A stretch of 64,000 nt of DNA. Origin: Jiangella alba (GTDB lineage: Bacteria; Actinomycetota; Actinomycetes; Jiangellales; Jiangellaceae). The position numbers and the translations under genes are program-made. Below are positions 53,023-63,518 of this stretch, one piece after another. Under the pieces are notes generated by a model, which was not told where the DNA came from, searched no databases, and saw only the letters and a program-made list of their open reading frames with translations. The stretch spans positions 2,232,001-2,296,000 of the forward strand of contig NZ_FNUC01000004.1 in NCBI RefSeq assembly GCF_900106035.1, given 5' to 3'. Numbering within the stretch: the stretch's first letter is position 1; every line of letters begins with the position of its first letter.

Positions 53023-54299
53023 GTCGACGACACATCACCGCCGCGACCGCCCTGGCCGCGGCGACCGCCCTCGCGCTCACCGCGTGCGGACGCGACGACG
53101 ACAGCGGCTCCGGCGACGGCAACGCGGCGCCGTCCGCCGACCTCACCGATGGCCCGGCCACCGGCACCATCGAGGTCTGGGCCATGGGCACCGAGGGCGA
53201 GGAGCTCGGCGCCTTCCTGGCCGACTTCGAGGAGGCCAACCCCGACGCCACCGTCGAGGTGACGCCGGTCCCGTGGGAGGGCGCGCACGACCGCATCGCC
53301 ACCGCCATCGCGGCCGGCGAGACCCCCGACGTCAGCCTCATCGGCACCACGTGGATGGGCGAGTTCGCGCAGACCGGCGGCCTCGAGCCGACGCCGACGG
53401 ACCTGTTCGACGAGAACGACTTCTTCCCCGGGCCGTGGGCGTCCACCGTCGTCGACGGCACCTCCTACGGCGTCCCGTGGTACGTCGAGACCCGCGCGCT
53501 GTTCTACCGCACCGACCTCGCCGACTCCGCCGGGTTGCAGCCGCCGCAGACGTGGGACGACCTCAAGGCGTTCACCCAGGGCCTGCAGCAGGCCGGCGCG
53601 GCGCAGGGCATCTACCTGCAGCCGGGGCAGGGTGGCTCGTGGCAGACGTTCATGCCGTTCGCCTGGCAGAACGGCGCCCAGCTCACCGACGGCGACGCGT
53701 ACACGCTGGACAGCCCGGAGATGACGGAGGCGCTGGAGTACTACGCGTCGTACTACACCGAGGGCCTGTCGCAGGACACCGTGCTGCAGCCGGGCGCGCT
53801 GGAGCAGATGTTCGCCGACGGCGCCATCGGCTCGTTCATCTCCGGACCGTGGCACATCGGCCTGGTCCGCGACGCCGGCGCGACCGACAACTTCGCCGTC
53901 GTCCCGCTGCCCGGCAAGGACGAGGGCCCCGGCACGTCGTTCGTCGGCGGCGGCAACCTGGCCGTCTTCACCGACTCCGACAACAAGGACGGCGCCTGGA
54001 AGCTGATCGAGTACCTCAGCGAGGTCGAGGTGCAGCAGAGCTGGTACGAGACGCTGACCGACCTGCCGTCGAAGCCGGCCGCCTGGGAGGACGGCCCGCT
54101 GACGGAGGACCCGCTGGTCGCGGTCTTCGGTGAGCAGCTGGAGAGCACCGAGGCGCCGCCGGCCGTCCCGACGTGGGAGCAGGTCGCCGCGGTCATCGAC
54201 GGCGACGTCGAGGCGGCCGTGCGCGGCGCGATGAGCCCCGCCGACGCCGTCGCCGACATGCAGTCGCAGGCCTCGTCCATCGGGACCGGGCTGCAGTAG
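53019..54299 (+). CDS. Sugar ABC transporter substrate-binding lipoprotein
   Basis: 426 residues of the family-1 solute-binding type. Lipobox ALALTAC (Cys about 23). Mature protein: TIEVWAMGTEGEELGAFLADFEEANPDATVEVTPVPW, TPDVSLIGTTWMGEFAQTGGLEP, YGVPWYVETRALFYRTDL, FADGAIGSFISGPWHIG, FVGGGNLAVFTDSDNKDGAWKLIEYL. Captures an oligosaccharide outside the membrane. ATG at 53019 with GAAGGAGG upstream and ATGA overlap with lacI. Confidence 0.93.
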   Translation: MSRRHITAATALAAATALALTACGRDDDSGSGDGNAAPSADLTDGPATGTIEVWAMGTEGEELGAFLADFEEANPDATVEVTPVPWEGAHDRIATAIAAGETPDVSLIGTTWMGEFAQTGGLEPTPTDLFDENDFFPGPWASTVVDGTSYGVPWYVETRALFYRTDLADSAGLQPPQTWDDLKAFTQGLQQAGAAQGIYLQPGQGGSWQTFMPFAWQNGAQLTDGDAYTLDSPEMTEALEYYASYYTEGLSQDTVLQPGALEQMFADGAIGSFISGPWHIGLVRDAGATDNFAVVPLPGKDEGPGTSFVGGGNLAVFTDSDNKDGAWKLIEYLSEVEVQQSWYETLTDLPSKPAAWEDGPLTEDPLVAVFGEQLESTEAPPAVPTWEQVAAVIDGDVEAAVRGAMSPADAVADMQSQASSIGTGLQ

Positions 54300-54303
54300 G
54301 CCG

Positions 54304-55254
54304 ATGACGACCGCCACCTCGGCTCCGGCGAGCCGCCCCACCCCCGCGGGCGGCTCGCCGGCCGGCCGGCGCCGGACCCTGCTGCAGCGGCGGCAGTCCC
54401 GCACCGCCTGGCTGCTCGCGCTGCCGTTCCTGCTGCTGTTCGCGGCGTTCACCGCCGGTCCGGTGTTCGCGTCGCTGCTCATGAGCTTCACCGACATGCG
54501 CAGCACCGACGTGCGCTCGCCGTTCGCCGTCGACCTCGCCGCGTTCGACAACTACACGGCGCTGTTCCAGGACGCGCTGTTCCGCAAGGTCGCGCTGAAC
54601 ACGGCGATCTTCGTGCTGGTCGGCGTGCCGTTGACGATGGTGCTGGCGCTGGCCGCGGCGGTCGGGCTGAACAACATCACGCGGCTGCGGGCGTTCTTCC
54701 GGCTCGGCTACTACCTGCCGGTCGTCACCAGCATCGTCGCCGTCTCCGTCGTCTGGCGGTTCCTGCTGCAGCCGGACACCGGGCCGGTCAACCAGCTGCT
54801 CGGCGCCGTCGGCATCGGCGGGCCGGACTGGCTGGGCGATCCGTCGCTGGCGCTGCCGTCGCTGATCGTCATGGCCGCCTGGCGCAACCTCGGCACGCTG
54901 ATGGTGATCTTCCTGGCCGGGCTGCAGACGGTGCCGCGCGAGCTGCTGGAGGCGGCCGAGGTCGACGGCGCGGGGCGCTGGCAGCGGTTCCGGCACGTGA
55001 CGCTGCCGCTGCTGCGCCCGACGTTGCTGTTCGGCGCCGTCATCACCGGCATCGGCTACCTGCAGTTCTTCGAGGAACCGTTCGTCATGACCAACGGCGG
55101 GCCGCTCAACGCCACCCGGTCGGTCTCGTTCTACATCTACGACCAGTTCAGCTTCGGCAACTACGGGTACGCCGCGGCGGCCAGCTACGTGCTGTTCGTG
55201 GCGATCGTGGTGCTGACGGCGATTCAGTTCCGCGCGCTGCGGCCGAAGGCGTGA
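54304..55254 (+). CDS. Sugar ABC transporter permease (MalF/UgpA type)
   Basis: 316 residues, six helices (AWLLALPFLLLFAAFTAGPVFASLLMSF first). The EAA loop reads ELLEAAEVDGAGRWQRFRHVTLPLLRPT. Cytosolic N-terminal 35 residues are Pro/Arg-rich. Starts 4 bp after the binding-protein stop. No ATPase is in the operon; a shared MsiK-type ATPase elsewhere would be needed, as in streptomycetes. Confidence 0.93.
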   Translation: MTTATSAPASRPTPAGGSPAGRRRTLLQRRQSRTAWLLALPFLLLFAAFTAGPVFASLLMSFTDMRSTDVRSPFAVDLAAFDNYTALFQDALFRKVALNTAIFVLVGVPLTMVLALAAAVGLNNITRLRAFFRLGYYLPVVTSIVAVSVVWRFLLQPDTGPVNQLLGAVGIGGPDWLGDPSLALPSLIVMAAWRNLGTLMVIFLAGLQTVPRELLEAAEVDGAGRWQRFRHVTLPLLRPTLLFGAVITGIGYLQFFEEPFVMTNGGPLNATRSVSFYIYDQFSFGNYGYAAAASYVLFVAIVVLTAIQFRALRPKA

Positions 55255-55265
55255 GGAGGCGACCG

Positions 55266-56159
55266 ATGACCACGCAGACCCCGCTGCCGGCCGCCGACGA
55301 CGTCCGGCCGGAGACACCGGAGGACGGCGCACCCGCGAGCTCGCGCCGCTCGTCGTCGCGCTGGCTGTACGTCGTGCTGACCGTCGGCGTGCTGGCGATG
55401 GCGCTGCCGTTCGTCTGGATGGTGCTGTCGTCGGTGAAGCCCGAGGCCGAGGTGCGGTCGATCCCGCCGACCTGGCTGCCGGAGACGTTCACGCTGGAGA
55501 ACTACCGCGAGCTGTTCGACCGGCTGCGCTTCCCGACCTACTTCCTGAACTCCGCCATCGTCGCGATCGTGGTGACGGCGGGGAACCTGGTGTTCGGCTC
55601 GATGCTCGGCTACGCACTGGCGAAGCTGGACTTCCGCGGCAAGCGGGTGGTGTTCGCGCTGGTGCTCGGCACGCTCATGGTGCCCGGCATGGTGACCTTC
55701 GTGCCGCTGTTCGTGCTGGTCAGCAACATGGGGCTGACGAACACCTTCCCCGGGCTGATCCTGCCGTACCTGGTCGGGCCGCTCGGCGTGTTCCTGATGC
55801 GGCAGTACTTCCTGGGGCTGCCGGACGAGCTGATCCAGGCCGCGCGGGTCGACGGCGCCGGCGAGCTGCGCATCTTCTGGAGCGTCATGCTGCCGCTGAC
55901 CGGGCCGGCGCTCGCGACGCTGGGGATCCTGACGTTCCTCAGCTCGTGGAACAACTTCCTCTGGCCGCTGGTCGTGGCGCAGACGGAGGACATGTACACC
56001 CTGCCGGTCGCGCTCGCGCTGTACTCCGTCGGCCAGAACGCGACGCAGTACGGCCTGCTGCTGGCCGGGGCGGTCGTCGTGGTCGTGCCGGTGATCGTGC
56101 TGTTCCTCGCGGTCCAGCGGTACTTCGTCCAGGGCATCGCGATGACCGGCATCAAGTGA
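55266..56159 (+). CDS. Sugar ABC transporter permease (MalG/UgpE type)
   Basis: 297 residues; ATG at 55266 with GAGGAGG upstream. Helices from WLYVVLTVGVLAMALPFVWMVLSSVKPEAE onward; EAA loop ELIQAARVDGAGELRIFWSVMLPLTGPALA; ends QRYFVQGIAMTGIK, typical for MalG-type subunits. Pairs with the permease before it. Confidence 0.93.
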   Translation: MTTQTPLPAADDVRPETPEDGAPASSRRSSSRWLYVVLTVGVLAMALPFVWMVLSSVKPEAEVRSIPPTWLPETFTLENYRELFDRLRFPTYFLNSAIVAIVVTAGNLVFGSMLGYALAKLDFRGKRVVFALVLGTLMVPGMVTFVPLFVLVSNMGLTNTFPGLILPYLVGPLGVFLMRQYFLGLPDELIQAARVDGAGELRIFWSVMLPLTGPALATLGILTFLSSWNNFLWPLVVAQTEDMYTLPVALALYSVGQNATQYGLLLAGAVVVVVPVIVLFLAVQRYFVQGIAMTGIK

Positions 56160-56180
56160 TCCACGTGGGAGGAAAGACGC

Positions 56181-58019
56181 GTGAGCAGTGAGATCGACGC
56201 CCGCACCGACTTCGAGACCAGGCTCGGCCGGGCCAGTGGTGACGCGGGTGGCGCCGAGCTGGCGCTGCCGGCTCCCGGCGGCCTGACCGCCAGACCCGGG
56301 CGGGCGCAGGTCACGCTGTCGTGGGAGCCGGTCGACGGCGCGGCGGGGTACCTGGTGCACGTGGCGGAGTCGGCGGACGGCCCGTTCGAGCCGCTGGACC
56401 ACCAGGGCCGCGACGTGCTCTCGGTCCCGCACGGCCCGTACGCCGACACCACCGGCACGCCCGGCGTCGAGCGCTGGTACGCCGTCGCGGCCGTCGCGTC
56501 GGTGGATCACGTGGGCGAGCTGAGCGAGGCGGTCCCCGCGGTCGCGGCCGGGGCGGACGGCGAGCCGGTCGCCGTCGTCGTCGACGCCGGGTCCGACGAG
56601 GGCGAGTTGGACCGGCCGTGGGCGCCGATGATCGGCAGCGAGCACCTGTCGCACGCGCTGTCCATCGACCGCACCGGCGGGCACGAGATCGGCGCCGAGC
56701 TGCGGGCCGCGCTTCGTGCGGCGCACGAGGAACTCGGCGTCGAGACGGTGCGGGCGCACGGCATCCTCTGCGACGACCTCGGCGTCTACCGCGAGGTCGA
56801 CGGCGAGCCGGTGTACGACTTCAGCGGCGTCGACCGCGTCTACGACATGGTGCTGGAGCTCGGGCTGCGGCCGATCGTCGAGATCTCCTTCATGCCGCGC
56901 GACCTCGCCGCCGACCCGTCGGCGACGGTGTTCGAGTACGGCGCGATCATCTCGCCGCCGAAGGACTGGGACCGCTGGTACGACCTCGTCCGGGCGTTCG
57001 TCGCGCACCTCGTCGACCGGTACGGGCTGGAGGAGGTCCGCGACCGGTGGGCGTTCGAGGTGTGGAACGAGGCCAACCTGGAGGTGTTCTGGTCCGGCAC
57101 ACCGGAGGAGTTCTTCCGCCTGCACTCCGTCGCGGCGCGCGCGGTGAAGGACGTCGACCCGGGGCTGCGGGTCGGCGGGCCGGCGTCGGCGGCGGCCGGC
57201 TGGATCGACCAGCTGCTCGGGGCCATCGGCGACGAGCCGCTGGACTTCGTCTCGACGCACACGTACGGCTCGCCGCCGCTGGACCTGCGTCCGGTGCTCG
57301 CGCGGCACGGCCGGGAGGGGACGCCGATCTGGTGGACCGAGTGGGGCGTCACCCCGACGCACTTCCACGAGGTCAGCGAGTCGGTGTTCGCGGCGGTGTT
57401 CCTGCTGCGCGGCATGCGCTCGTCGATGGGCCGGCTGGAGGCGCTGTCGTACTGGGTGGTGTCGGACCACTTCGAGGAGCTGGGCCGGCCGCCCGCACTG
57501 TTCCACGGTGGGTTCGGCCTGCGCACCGTCGGTGAGCTGCGCAAACCCCGGTGGTGGGCGCTCGCGATGCTGGCCGCGCTGCCGACGCGGCGGCTCTCGG
57601 TGCGCGCTTCCGGGGACGGCGCCGACTCGCTGGTGGAGTCGCTGGCCGCGTCCGACCCGTCCGGTGGCCGCGTGGCCGCGCTGGTGTGGAACGGGACGCT
57701 GGACCAGTCCAAGGCGGCCGGGTCGGACGCGCTGGGCCGGCGGGTGGAGCTGCGGTTCACCGGCCTGCCCGACGGCGCCTACGAGCTGCGTCACCACCGC
57801 GTCGACGACGACCACTCGTGCGTCCCCGCGGTGTGGCGGCGCATCGGCGGCGGCGCGGCCTGGCCGACCGACGCGCAGTGGGCCGAGCTGCGCGCCGCCG
57901 ACCGGCTGGACCAGCTGCACCCGCCGCGCACCGTCACCGCGACCGGCGGGGTGGTGGAGGTCGCGTTCGACCTGCCCAACCCGTCGATGTCGCTGGTCGA
58001 GCTGGTCGCCGCCGGCTGA
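56181..58019 (+). CDS. GH39 glycosidase with N-terminal FN3 domain
   Basis: 612 residues from GTG at 56181 (GGGAGGA upstream). Residues about 30-120 form an FN3-like domain (PGGLTARPGRAQVTLSWEPVDGAAGYLVHVA). The clan-A barrel follows with acid/base E297 in FEVWNEANLEVFW and nucleophile E387 in IWWTEWGVTP; FVSTHTYGSPP lies between them. C-terminal beta domain. GH39 members are beta-xylosidases or alpha-L-iduronidase-like. No signal peptide, so it would work on imported sugar. Last gene of the lacI operon. Confidence 0.9.
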   Translation: MSSEIDARTDFETRLGRASGDAGGAELALPAPGGLTARPGRAQVTLSWEPVDGAAGYLVHVAESADGPFEPLDHQGRDVLSVPHGPYADTTGTPGVERWYAVAAVASVDHVGELSEAVPAVAAGADGEPVAVVVDAGSDEGELDRPWAPMIGSEHLSHALSIDRTGGHEIGAELRAALRAAHEELGVETVRAHGILCDDLGVYREVDGEPVYDFSGVDRVYDMVLELGLRPIVEISFMPRDLAADPSATVFEYGAIISPPKDWDRWYDLVRAFVAHLVDRYGLEEVRDRWAFEVWNEANLEVFWSGTPEEFFRLHSVAARAVKDVDPGLRVGGPASAAAGWIDQLLGAIGDEPLDFVSTHTYGSPPLDLRPVLARHGREGTPIWWTEWGVTPTHFHEVSESVFAAVFLLRGMRSSMGRLEALSYWVVSDHFEELGRPPALFHGGFGLRTVGELRKPRWWALAMLAALPTRRLSVRASGDGADSLVESLAASDPSGGRVAALVWNGTLDQSKAAGSDALGRRVELRFTGLPDGAYELRHHRVDDDHSCVPAVWRRIGGGAAWPTDAQWAELRAADRLDQLHPPRTVTATGGVVEVAFDLPNPSMSLVELVAAG

Positions 58020-58023
58020 GAGC

Positions 58024-58380
58024 TCAGTCGAGGCAGAGGCAGAACGGGTGCCCCGCGGGGTCGAGGAAGACCCGGAAGGACGTGCCCGGCTGGTGCTGAT
58101 GCTTGGTCGCGCCGAGCTCGAGCACCGCCGCCTCGCCGACGTCCAGGTCGTCGACGTTGACGTCCAGGTGCAGCTGCTGCGGCACCACCTGGCCCGGCCA
58201 CTGCGGCGGCGTGTAGTCGTCGACCTCCTGGAAGCAGATGCACTGGCCGTAGTCGGCACGGACCTCGGCCCAGCCGGGTGAGGTGGTGACCTTCCAGTCC
58301 AGCAGGGCGCCGTAGAAGGTCGCGAGGGCGCTCGCGTCGGGACAGTCGATCACGAGACTCGGGAAGCGTGCGATAGCCAT
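58024..58380 (-). CDS. VOC-family (glyoxalase/bleomycin resistance-like) protein
   Basis: 118 residues: FPSLVIDCPDASALATFYGALLDWKV, CICFQEVDDYTPPQWP, QQLHLDVNVDDLDVGEAAVLELGA, FRVFLDPAGHPFCL. Two beta-alpha-beta3 halves with the terminal D-P-x-G-H-P-F-C-L seen in this actinobacterial group. Dimer with a small-molecule pocket; ligand unknown. Convergent with the GH39 gene, 4 bp apart. Confidence 0.88.
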   Translation of the reverse strand: MAIARFPSLVIDCPDASALATFYGALLDWKVTTSPGWAEVRADYGQCICFQEVDDYTPPQWPGQVVPQQLHLDVNVDDLDVGEAAVLELGATKHQHQPGTSFRVFLDPAGHPFCLCLD

Positions 58381-58423
58381 GCCGGCACGCTAGCCCCGAT
58401 TCCGGACGATCGACGTCCGGAAC

Positions 58424-59686
58424 CTACGGCGATGCCAGCGGCTGGTGGTCCCAGAGCGACGAGAGTGGCAGGGCGTAGATGCCGTCGCCCCGCGACGCGG
58501 CCTCGGTGCCGAGGTGGAGCAGGATGCCGGCGTGCAGACGGTCGCCCAGTTTGTCGCGGAGCCAGCGGAGCCCCTTCAGGGCCGACGCTCCCGGTGAGGC
58601 CGACGCCTTCACCTCGATGGCGATGATCCGGCCGCCCGGGCCCTCGAGGACGAAATCGACCTCCTGCCGGTCGGCGGTGCGAAAATGGAACAGCGAGATG
58701 CGCTGGCCGGCGACGGCGATGGCCTTGAGCAGTTCGGCGGCGACGAACGTCTCCACGAGCGGGCCGAGCGCCGGATGCCCGGGTTCAGCCAGGGCATCGG
58801 CGTCGACCCCGAGGACGTGCGCGGCGAGACCCGAGTCGGTCGGGTAGAGCTTCGGTGTTTTACCGAGCCGCGACGTGAGGTTGGACGACCACGCGGGCAC
58901 CGTGGTCGTCAGATACACCATGTCGAGGTACGACAGGTAGTTCCTGGTGGTGTCGCGGGCGAGGTTCGCCGACTGCGCGAGGTCGGCGAGCACGGCGGTG
59001 CCGCCTGCCCGGGCAGCGACGAGGCCCAGCAGGGTGCCCACGGCGTCACCGCGGGTGATGGTGGCGAAGTCGCGGATGTCACGCGTGATCACGGTGCTCA
59101 GGTAGCCGTCGAACCACGCACGCCGCGCCAGTGCCGACGTGATCGTGAGCGCTTCGGGGTAGCCGCCGGCCGTCACGGCGGCCAGGTAGCCGGGCCGGGT
59201 CCAGGTCGAGTCGCTCATGACGGAGCCGATGTCGCCGAACCACCGGGTGACGGCGTCGGACCCGGATCGGGTGCGCTCGGCCATGCTCAGCGGCCAGAGG
59301 TCGACGAACGCGACGCGCCCGGCCAGCGACTCGGACAGGGTCGGGATGGTCAGGAACCGGCTGGAGCCGGACAGCACGAACCGTCCGGGCTCGGGGTGGG
59401 CGTCGACGTCGGCCTTGATGGCCCGGACGAGCCGGTCGCCGCCGAGCTGCACCTCGTCGATGATGCGGGGGATGGAGCCGGACGTCGCGAAGGTGGCGGG
59501 GTCGTCGCGCGCCGCGGCCAGGGTTTCCGGGCGGTCGAGCGACCGGAAGGTGCCGCCCGAGCGCAGGTGCTCGCGCAGCAGCGTCGTCTTGCCCGACTGA
59601 CGCGGCCCGCTGACCATGACGACCCGCAGGTGCGCGGTCAGTTCGGACAGTCGTGCCGCCGCTGCGCGAGGTACGAGGTCGGCCAC
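58424..59686 (-). CDS. AAA_14 / DUF4143 ATPase
   Basis: 420 residues from GTG at 59686 (AAGGAG upstream). AAA_14 half: VVMVSGPRQSGKTTLLREHL (Walker A), PRIIDEVQLGGDRLVRAIK (Walker B), FVLSGSSRFLTIPTLSESLAGR (sensor). DUF4143 half: YLSYLDMVYLTTTVPAWSSN, KLYPTDSGLAAHVLG, a PD-(D/E)xK-like core FRTADRQEVDFVLEGPGGRIIAIEVKAS. Such proteins are widespread, mobile and of unclear role. Its promoter has conspicuous AT-rich repeats. Confidence 0.9.
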   Translation of the reverse strand: MADLVPRAAAARLSELTAHLRVVMVSGPRQSGKTTLLREHLRSGGTFRSLDRPETLAAARDDPATFATSGSIPRIIDEVQLGGDRLVRAIKADVDAHPEPGRFVLSGSSRFLTIPTLSESLAGRVAFVDLWPLSMAERTRSGSDAVTRWFGDIGSVMSDSTWTRPGYLAAVTAGGYPEALTITSALARRAWFDGYLSTVITRDIRDFATITRGDAVGTLLGLVAARAGGTAVLADLAQSANLARDTTRNYLSYLDMVYLTTTVPAWSSNLTSRLGKTPKLYPTDSGLAAHVLGVDADALAEPGHPALGPLVETFVAAELLKAIAVAGQRISLFHFRTADRQEVDFVLEGPGGRIIAIEVKASASPGASALKGLRWLRDKLGDRLHAGILLHLGTEAASRGDGIYALPLSSLWDHQPLASP

Positions 59687-59708
59687 GTCCGCTCCTTGGT
59701 CGTATTAT

Positions 59709-61174
<1,466 letters not shown>

Positions 61175-61182
61175 GGCCAGCC

Positions 61183-61794
61183 GTGCCCACGTCGCGCCGT
61201 TCGCCCAGCGCCCGCCCCGCGGCGGGCGCTGGCACGGCGCGACGCCCCAGCGCGGGCCGGGCCGGCCGGCCGTCGGCCCGCGCGCCCAAGGGCGGCACCG
61301 CCGCCGCGCGGCCGCGCACGGCGGTCGACTCCGGCGACGGCGCGCCTCCGCCGCCACCCCCGCGCCGTCCGCAGCCCAAGTCCGGCGGCCGTCCGTCGGT
61401 CACCGGCCGGGCCGCCGTGCTCGCGCTGGTGCTGGCGGTGCTGCTGGTCTCGTACGCCTACCCGCTGCGGGCCTGGTTCGACCAACACCGCGAACGGGTC
61501 GAGCTGCAGCGCGAGCAGGACGAGCTGACGGCGTCGGTCGAACAGCTCGAGCAGGAGCTGCGGCTCTGGGAGGACGACGCCTACGTGGCCGCGCAGGCGC
61601 GCGAGCGGCTCGGGTTCGTGCTGCCCGGCGAGCAGAGCTACATCGTGCTGCCCGGCCCCGACGCGCAGGACGACACCAGCGCGGCCGAGGCGGGCGGGCT
61701 GCCACCGTCCGGCCAGGGCAACTGGTACGAGCGGCTGTGGGCGTCGGTGACGTTCGCCGACAGCCCGCCGCCGGAACAGCCGGCCGACGAGTGA
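61183..61794 (+). CDS. FtsB/DivIC-like septum formation initiator
   Basis: 203 residues from GTG at 61183. Cytosolic N-terminal 75 residues are Arg/Pro/Ala-rich, then one TM helix (AAVLALVLAVLLVSYAYPL), a coiled coil (QHRERVELQREQDELTASVEQLEQELRLW) and DDAYVAAQARERLGFVLPGE, the DivIC/FtsB signature. Acts in the divisome with FtsL/FtsQ. Directly follows eno as in other actinobacteria. Overlaps the next gene (GTGA). Confidence 0.9.
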   Translation: MPTSRRSPSARPAAGAGTARRPSAGRAGRPSARAPKGGTAAARPRTAVDSGDGAPPPPPPRRPQPKSGGRPSVTGRAAVLALVLAVLLVSYAYPLRAWFDQHRERVELQREQDELTASVEQLEQELRLWEDDAYVAAQARERLGFVLPGEQSYIVLPGPDAQDDTSAAEAGGLPPSGQGNWYERLWASVTFADSPPPEQPADE

Positions 61795-62294
61795 CCTCCA
61801 CCCCACCCACCCCCGCCGACCTCGACACCGTCACCCAGCAGCTGGGCCGTCCGGTGCGCGGGGTCCGCGCCGTCGCCGCCCGGTGCGCCGCCGGTCACCC
61901 GTCCGTCGTCGAGACCGAGCCGCGGCTGCCCGACGGCACGCCGTTCCCGACGCTGTACTACCTGACCTGCCCGCGCGCCGTCGCCGCCACGTCGACGCTC
62001 GAGTCCGTCGGCGTCATGCGCGAGTGGACCGATGAGCTGGCCGGCGACGCCGAGCTGGCCGCCGCCTACCGCGTCGCGCACGAGTCGTACCTCGCCCGCC
62101 GCGAGGCCATCCGCCACGTCGACGAGATCGCCGGCGTCACCGCGGGCGGCATGCCCGACCGCGTCAAGTGCCTGCACGTCCTCGTCGCGCACAGCCTCGC
62201 CGCGGGACCGGGCGTCAACCCGTTCGGCGACCGCGCGCTGGCGGTGATGGCGCCGACGTGGACCCCGGCGACCTGCGACTGGAGCCCCGAGTGA
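61791..62294 (+). CDS. DUF501 protein
   Basis: 167 residues from GTG at 61791. DUF501 core: VTQQLGRPVRGVRAVAARCAAGHPSVVETEPRLPDGTPFPTLYYLTCPRA, ESVGVMREW, GGMPDRVKCLHVLVAHSLAAGPGVNPFGD. Conserved between ftsB-like and ppx genes across actinobacteria; function not established. Cys in KCLH and the C-terminal TCDW may matter. GTGA overlap with ppx. Confidence 0.92.
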   Translation: MTSTPPTPADLDTVTQQLGRPVRGVRAVAARCAAGHPSVVETEPRLPDGTPFPTLYYLTCPRAVAATSTLESVGVMREWTDELAGDAELAAAYRVAHESYLARREAIRHVDEIAGVTAGGMPDRVKCLHVLVAHSLAAGPGVNPFGDRALAVMAPTWTPATCDWSPE

Positions 62295-63211
62295 CCCGGG
62301 TCGCCGCCATCGACTGCGGCACGAACTCGATCCGGCTGCTCGTCACCGATCTCCGCGACGGCGCCCAGCACGACCTCGACCGCCGGCTGCGCATCGTCCG
62401 CCTCGGCAAGGACGTCGACCGCACCGGCGTGCTCGCCCGCGAGGCGCTGGACCGCACGTTCGACACGCTGCGCGAGTACGCCGCCGTCATCGGCGAGCTG
62501 GACGCCGAACACGTCCGCATGGTCGCCACCAGCGCCACCCGCGACGCCGCCAACCGCGACGAGTTCGTCGCCGGCGTCGTCGACGTGCTCGGCGTCGAGC
62601 CCGAGGTCGTCTCCGGCGCCGCCGAGGCGGGGCTGTCCTTCGACGGCGCGGTGCGCGGCCTGCCGGGCGGCGACGGCGCGCCCTATCTCGTCGTCGACAT
62701 CGGCGGCGGCTCGACGGAGCTGGCGCTCGGCTCCGACGGCGTTACCGCCGCCCGCAGCGTCGACATCGGCTGCGTCCGGCTGACGGAGCGCCGGTTCCAG
62801 GCCGACCCGCCCACGTCCGAGCAGGTCGCCGCGGCGCGGGGCGACATCGAGGCCGCGCTGGACGAGGTGGCGGCCGTGGTGCCGCTCGGCGACGCCCGCA
62901 CGCTGGTCGGGCTGGCCGGCTCGGTCACGACGGTGGCCGCGATCCACCTGGGGCTGGCCGAGTACGACTCCGCGGCCATCCACCACAGCCGCATTCCGGC
63001 CGCACAGGTGCGTGCCATCAGCGACCACCTGCTCACGCTGACCCACGACCAGCGGCTGGCCATCGGCCCGATGCACCCCGGCCGGGCCGACGTCATCGCC
63101 GCCGGCGCGCTGGTCCTGCGCTGCGTCGTCGACCGCGCCGGCGTCGACGAGGTGCTGGTCAGCGAGCACGACATCCTCGACGGCATCGCCTGGAGCGTCG
63201 TCTCCGGCTGA
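62291..63211 (+). CDS. Ppx/GppA-family exopolyphosphatase / pppGpp phosphohydrolase
   Basis: 306 residues from GTG at 62291, the short two-domain form. ASKHA phosphate motifs: AAIDCGTNSIRLLVTD, MVATSATRDAANR, VVSGAAEAGLSF, LVVDIGGGSTELALG, VGLAGSVTTVAAIHLGL. Degrades polyphosphate or pppGpp. Fourth gene of the eno row; actinobacterial short forms often act mainly as exopolyphosphatases. Confidence 0.93.
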   Translation: MTRVAAIDCGTNSIRLLVTDLRDGAQHDLDRRLRIVRLGKDVDRTGVLAREALDRTFDTLREYAAVIGELDAEHVRMVATSATRDAANRDEFVAGVVDVLGVEPEVVSGAAEAGLSFDGAVRGLPGGDGAPYLVVDIGGGSTELALGSDGVTAARSVDIGCVRLTERRFQADPPTSEQVAAARGDIEAALDEVAAVVPLGDARTLVGLAGSVTTVAAIHLGLAEYDSAAIHHSRIPAAQVRAISDHLLTLTHDQRLAIGPMHPGRADVIAAGALVLRCVVDRAGVDEVLVSEHDILDGIAWSVVSG

Positions 63212-63518
63212 GCCGCCGGAAAACCCGTTGGCCCGCGGGCCGGCCGTTGTTACCGTCGGCTCGTGGCCTGCGAGCAGCCCGACACGCCCTTCGCGTCTTA
63301 GGGACCCCGCCCCAGCCCCGCCGGTGAACCGTGCGGGGCTGCTTCCGCGTGTCCTGCTCGCCCCACCCTCTGAGGACCCCTCATGCGCGCCGTCACCGGC
63401 TGCCGTCCCAGTCCCGCGTCCCTCGACGGTGTCGGCCCCGGAACCGAGCCCGAGGTCGGCCGCGACCCGCCCCGTCCGGCGGCTCCCGACCGATCCGCCT
63501 CGACACCAAGGGGACGAC
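63212..63518. other. 307-bp gene-free stretch between ppx and the L32-like gene
   Basis: No coding frame convinces. It contains the hairpin at 63314-63340 and several short GC dyads. Two pieces, CGTCTTAGGGACC and TCTGAGGACCCCTC, recur about 80 bases apart. A leader or regulatory site for the ribosomal protein gene may lie here; none was recognised. No tRNA was found. Confidence 0.5.
63314..63340 (+). terminator. Hairpin after the ppx gene
   Basis: AGCCCCGC (63314-63321) pairs with GCGGGGCT (63333-63340); the loop holds a further CGG/CCG pair. It lies 103 bp after the ppx stop and before the L32-like gene. No T-tract. It could terminate the eno operon or belong to a leader of the next gene. 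Confidence 0.45.

Noticed and set aside
55224..58259. A 1011-codon frame on the minus strand
   Set aside because: It lies across a permease and the GH39 gene, both with full motifs on the other strand, and shows no domain of its own.
63228..63518. Extension of the L32-like frame upstream to 63228
   Set aside because: The added 97 residues are Pro/Arg/Ser-rich without L32 similarity; AAGGGGAC before the ATG at 63519 sets the start.
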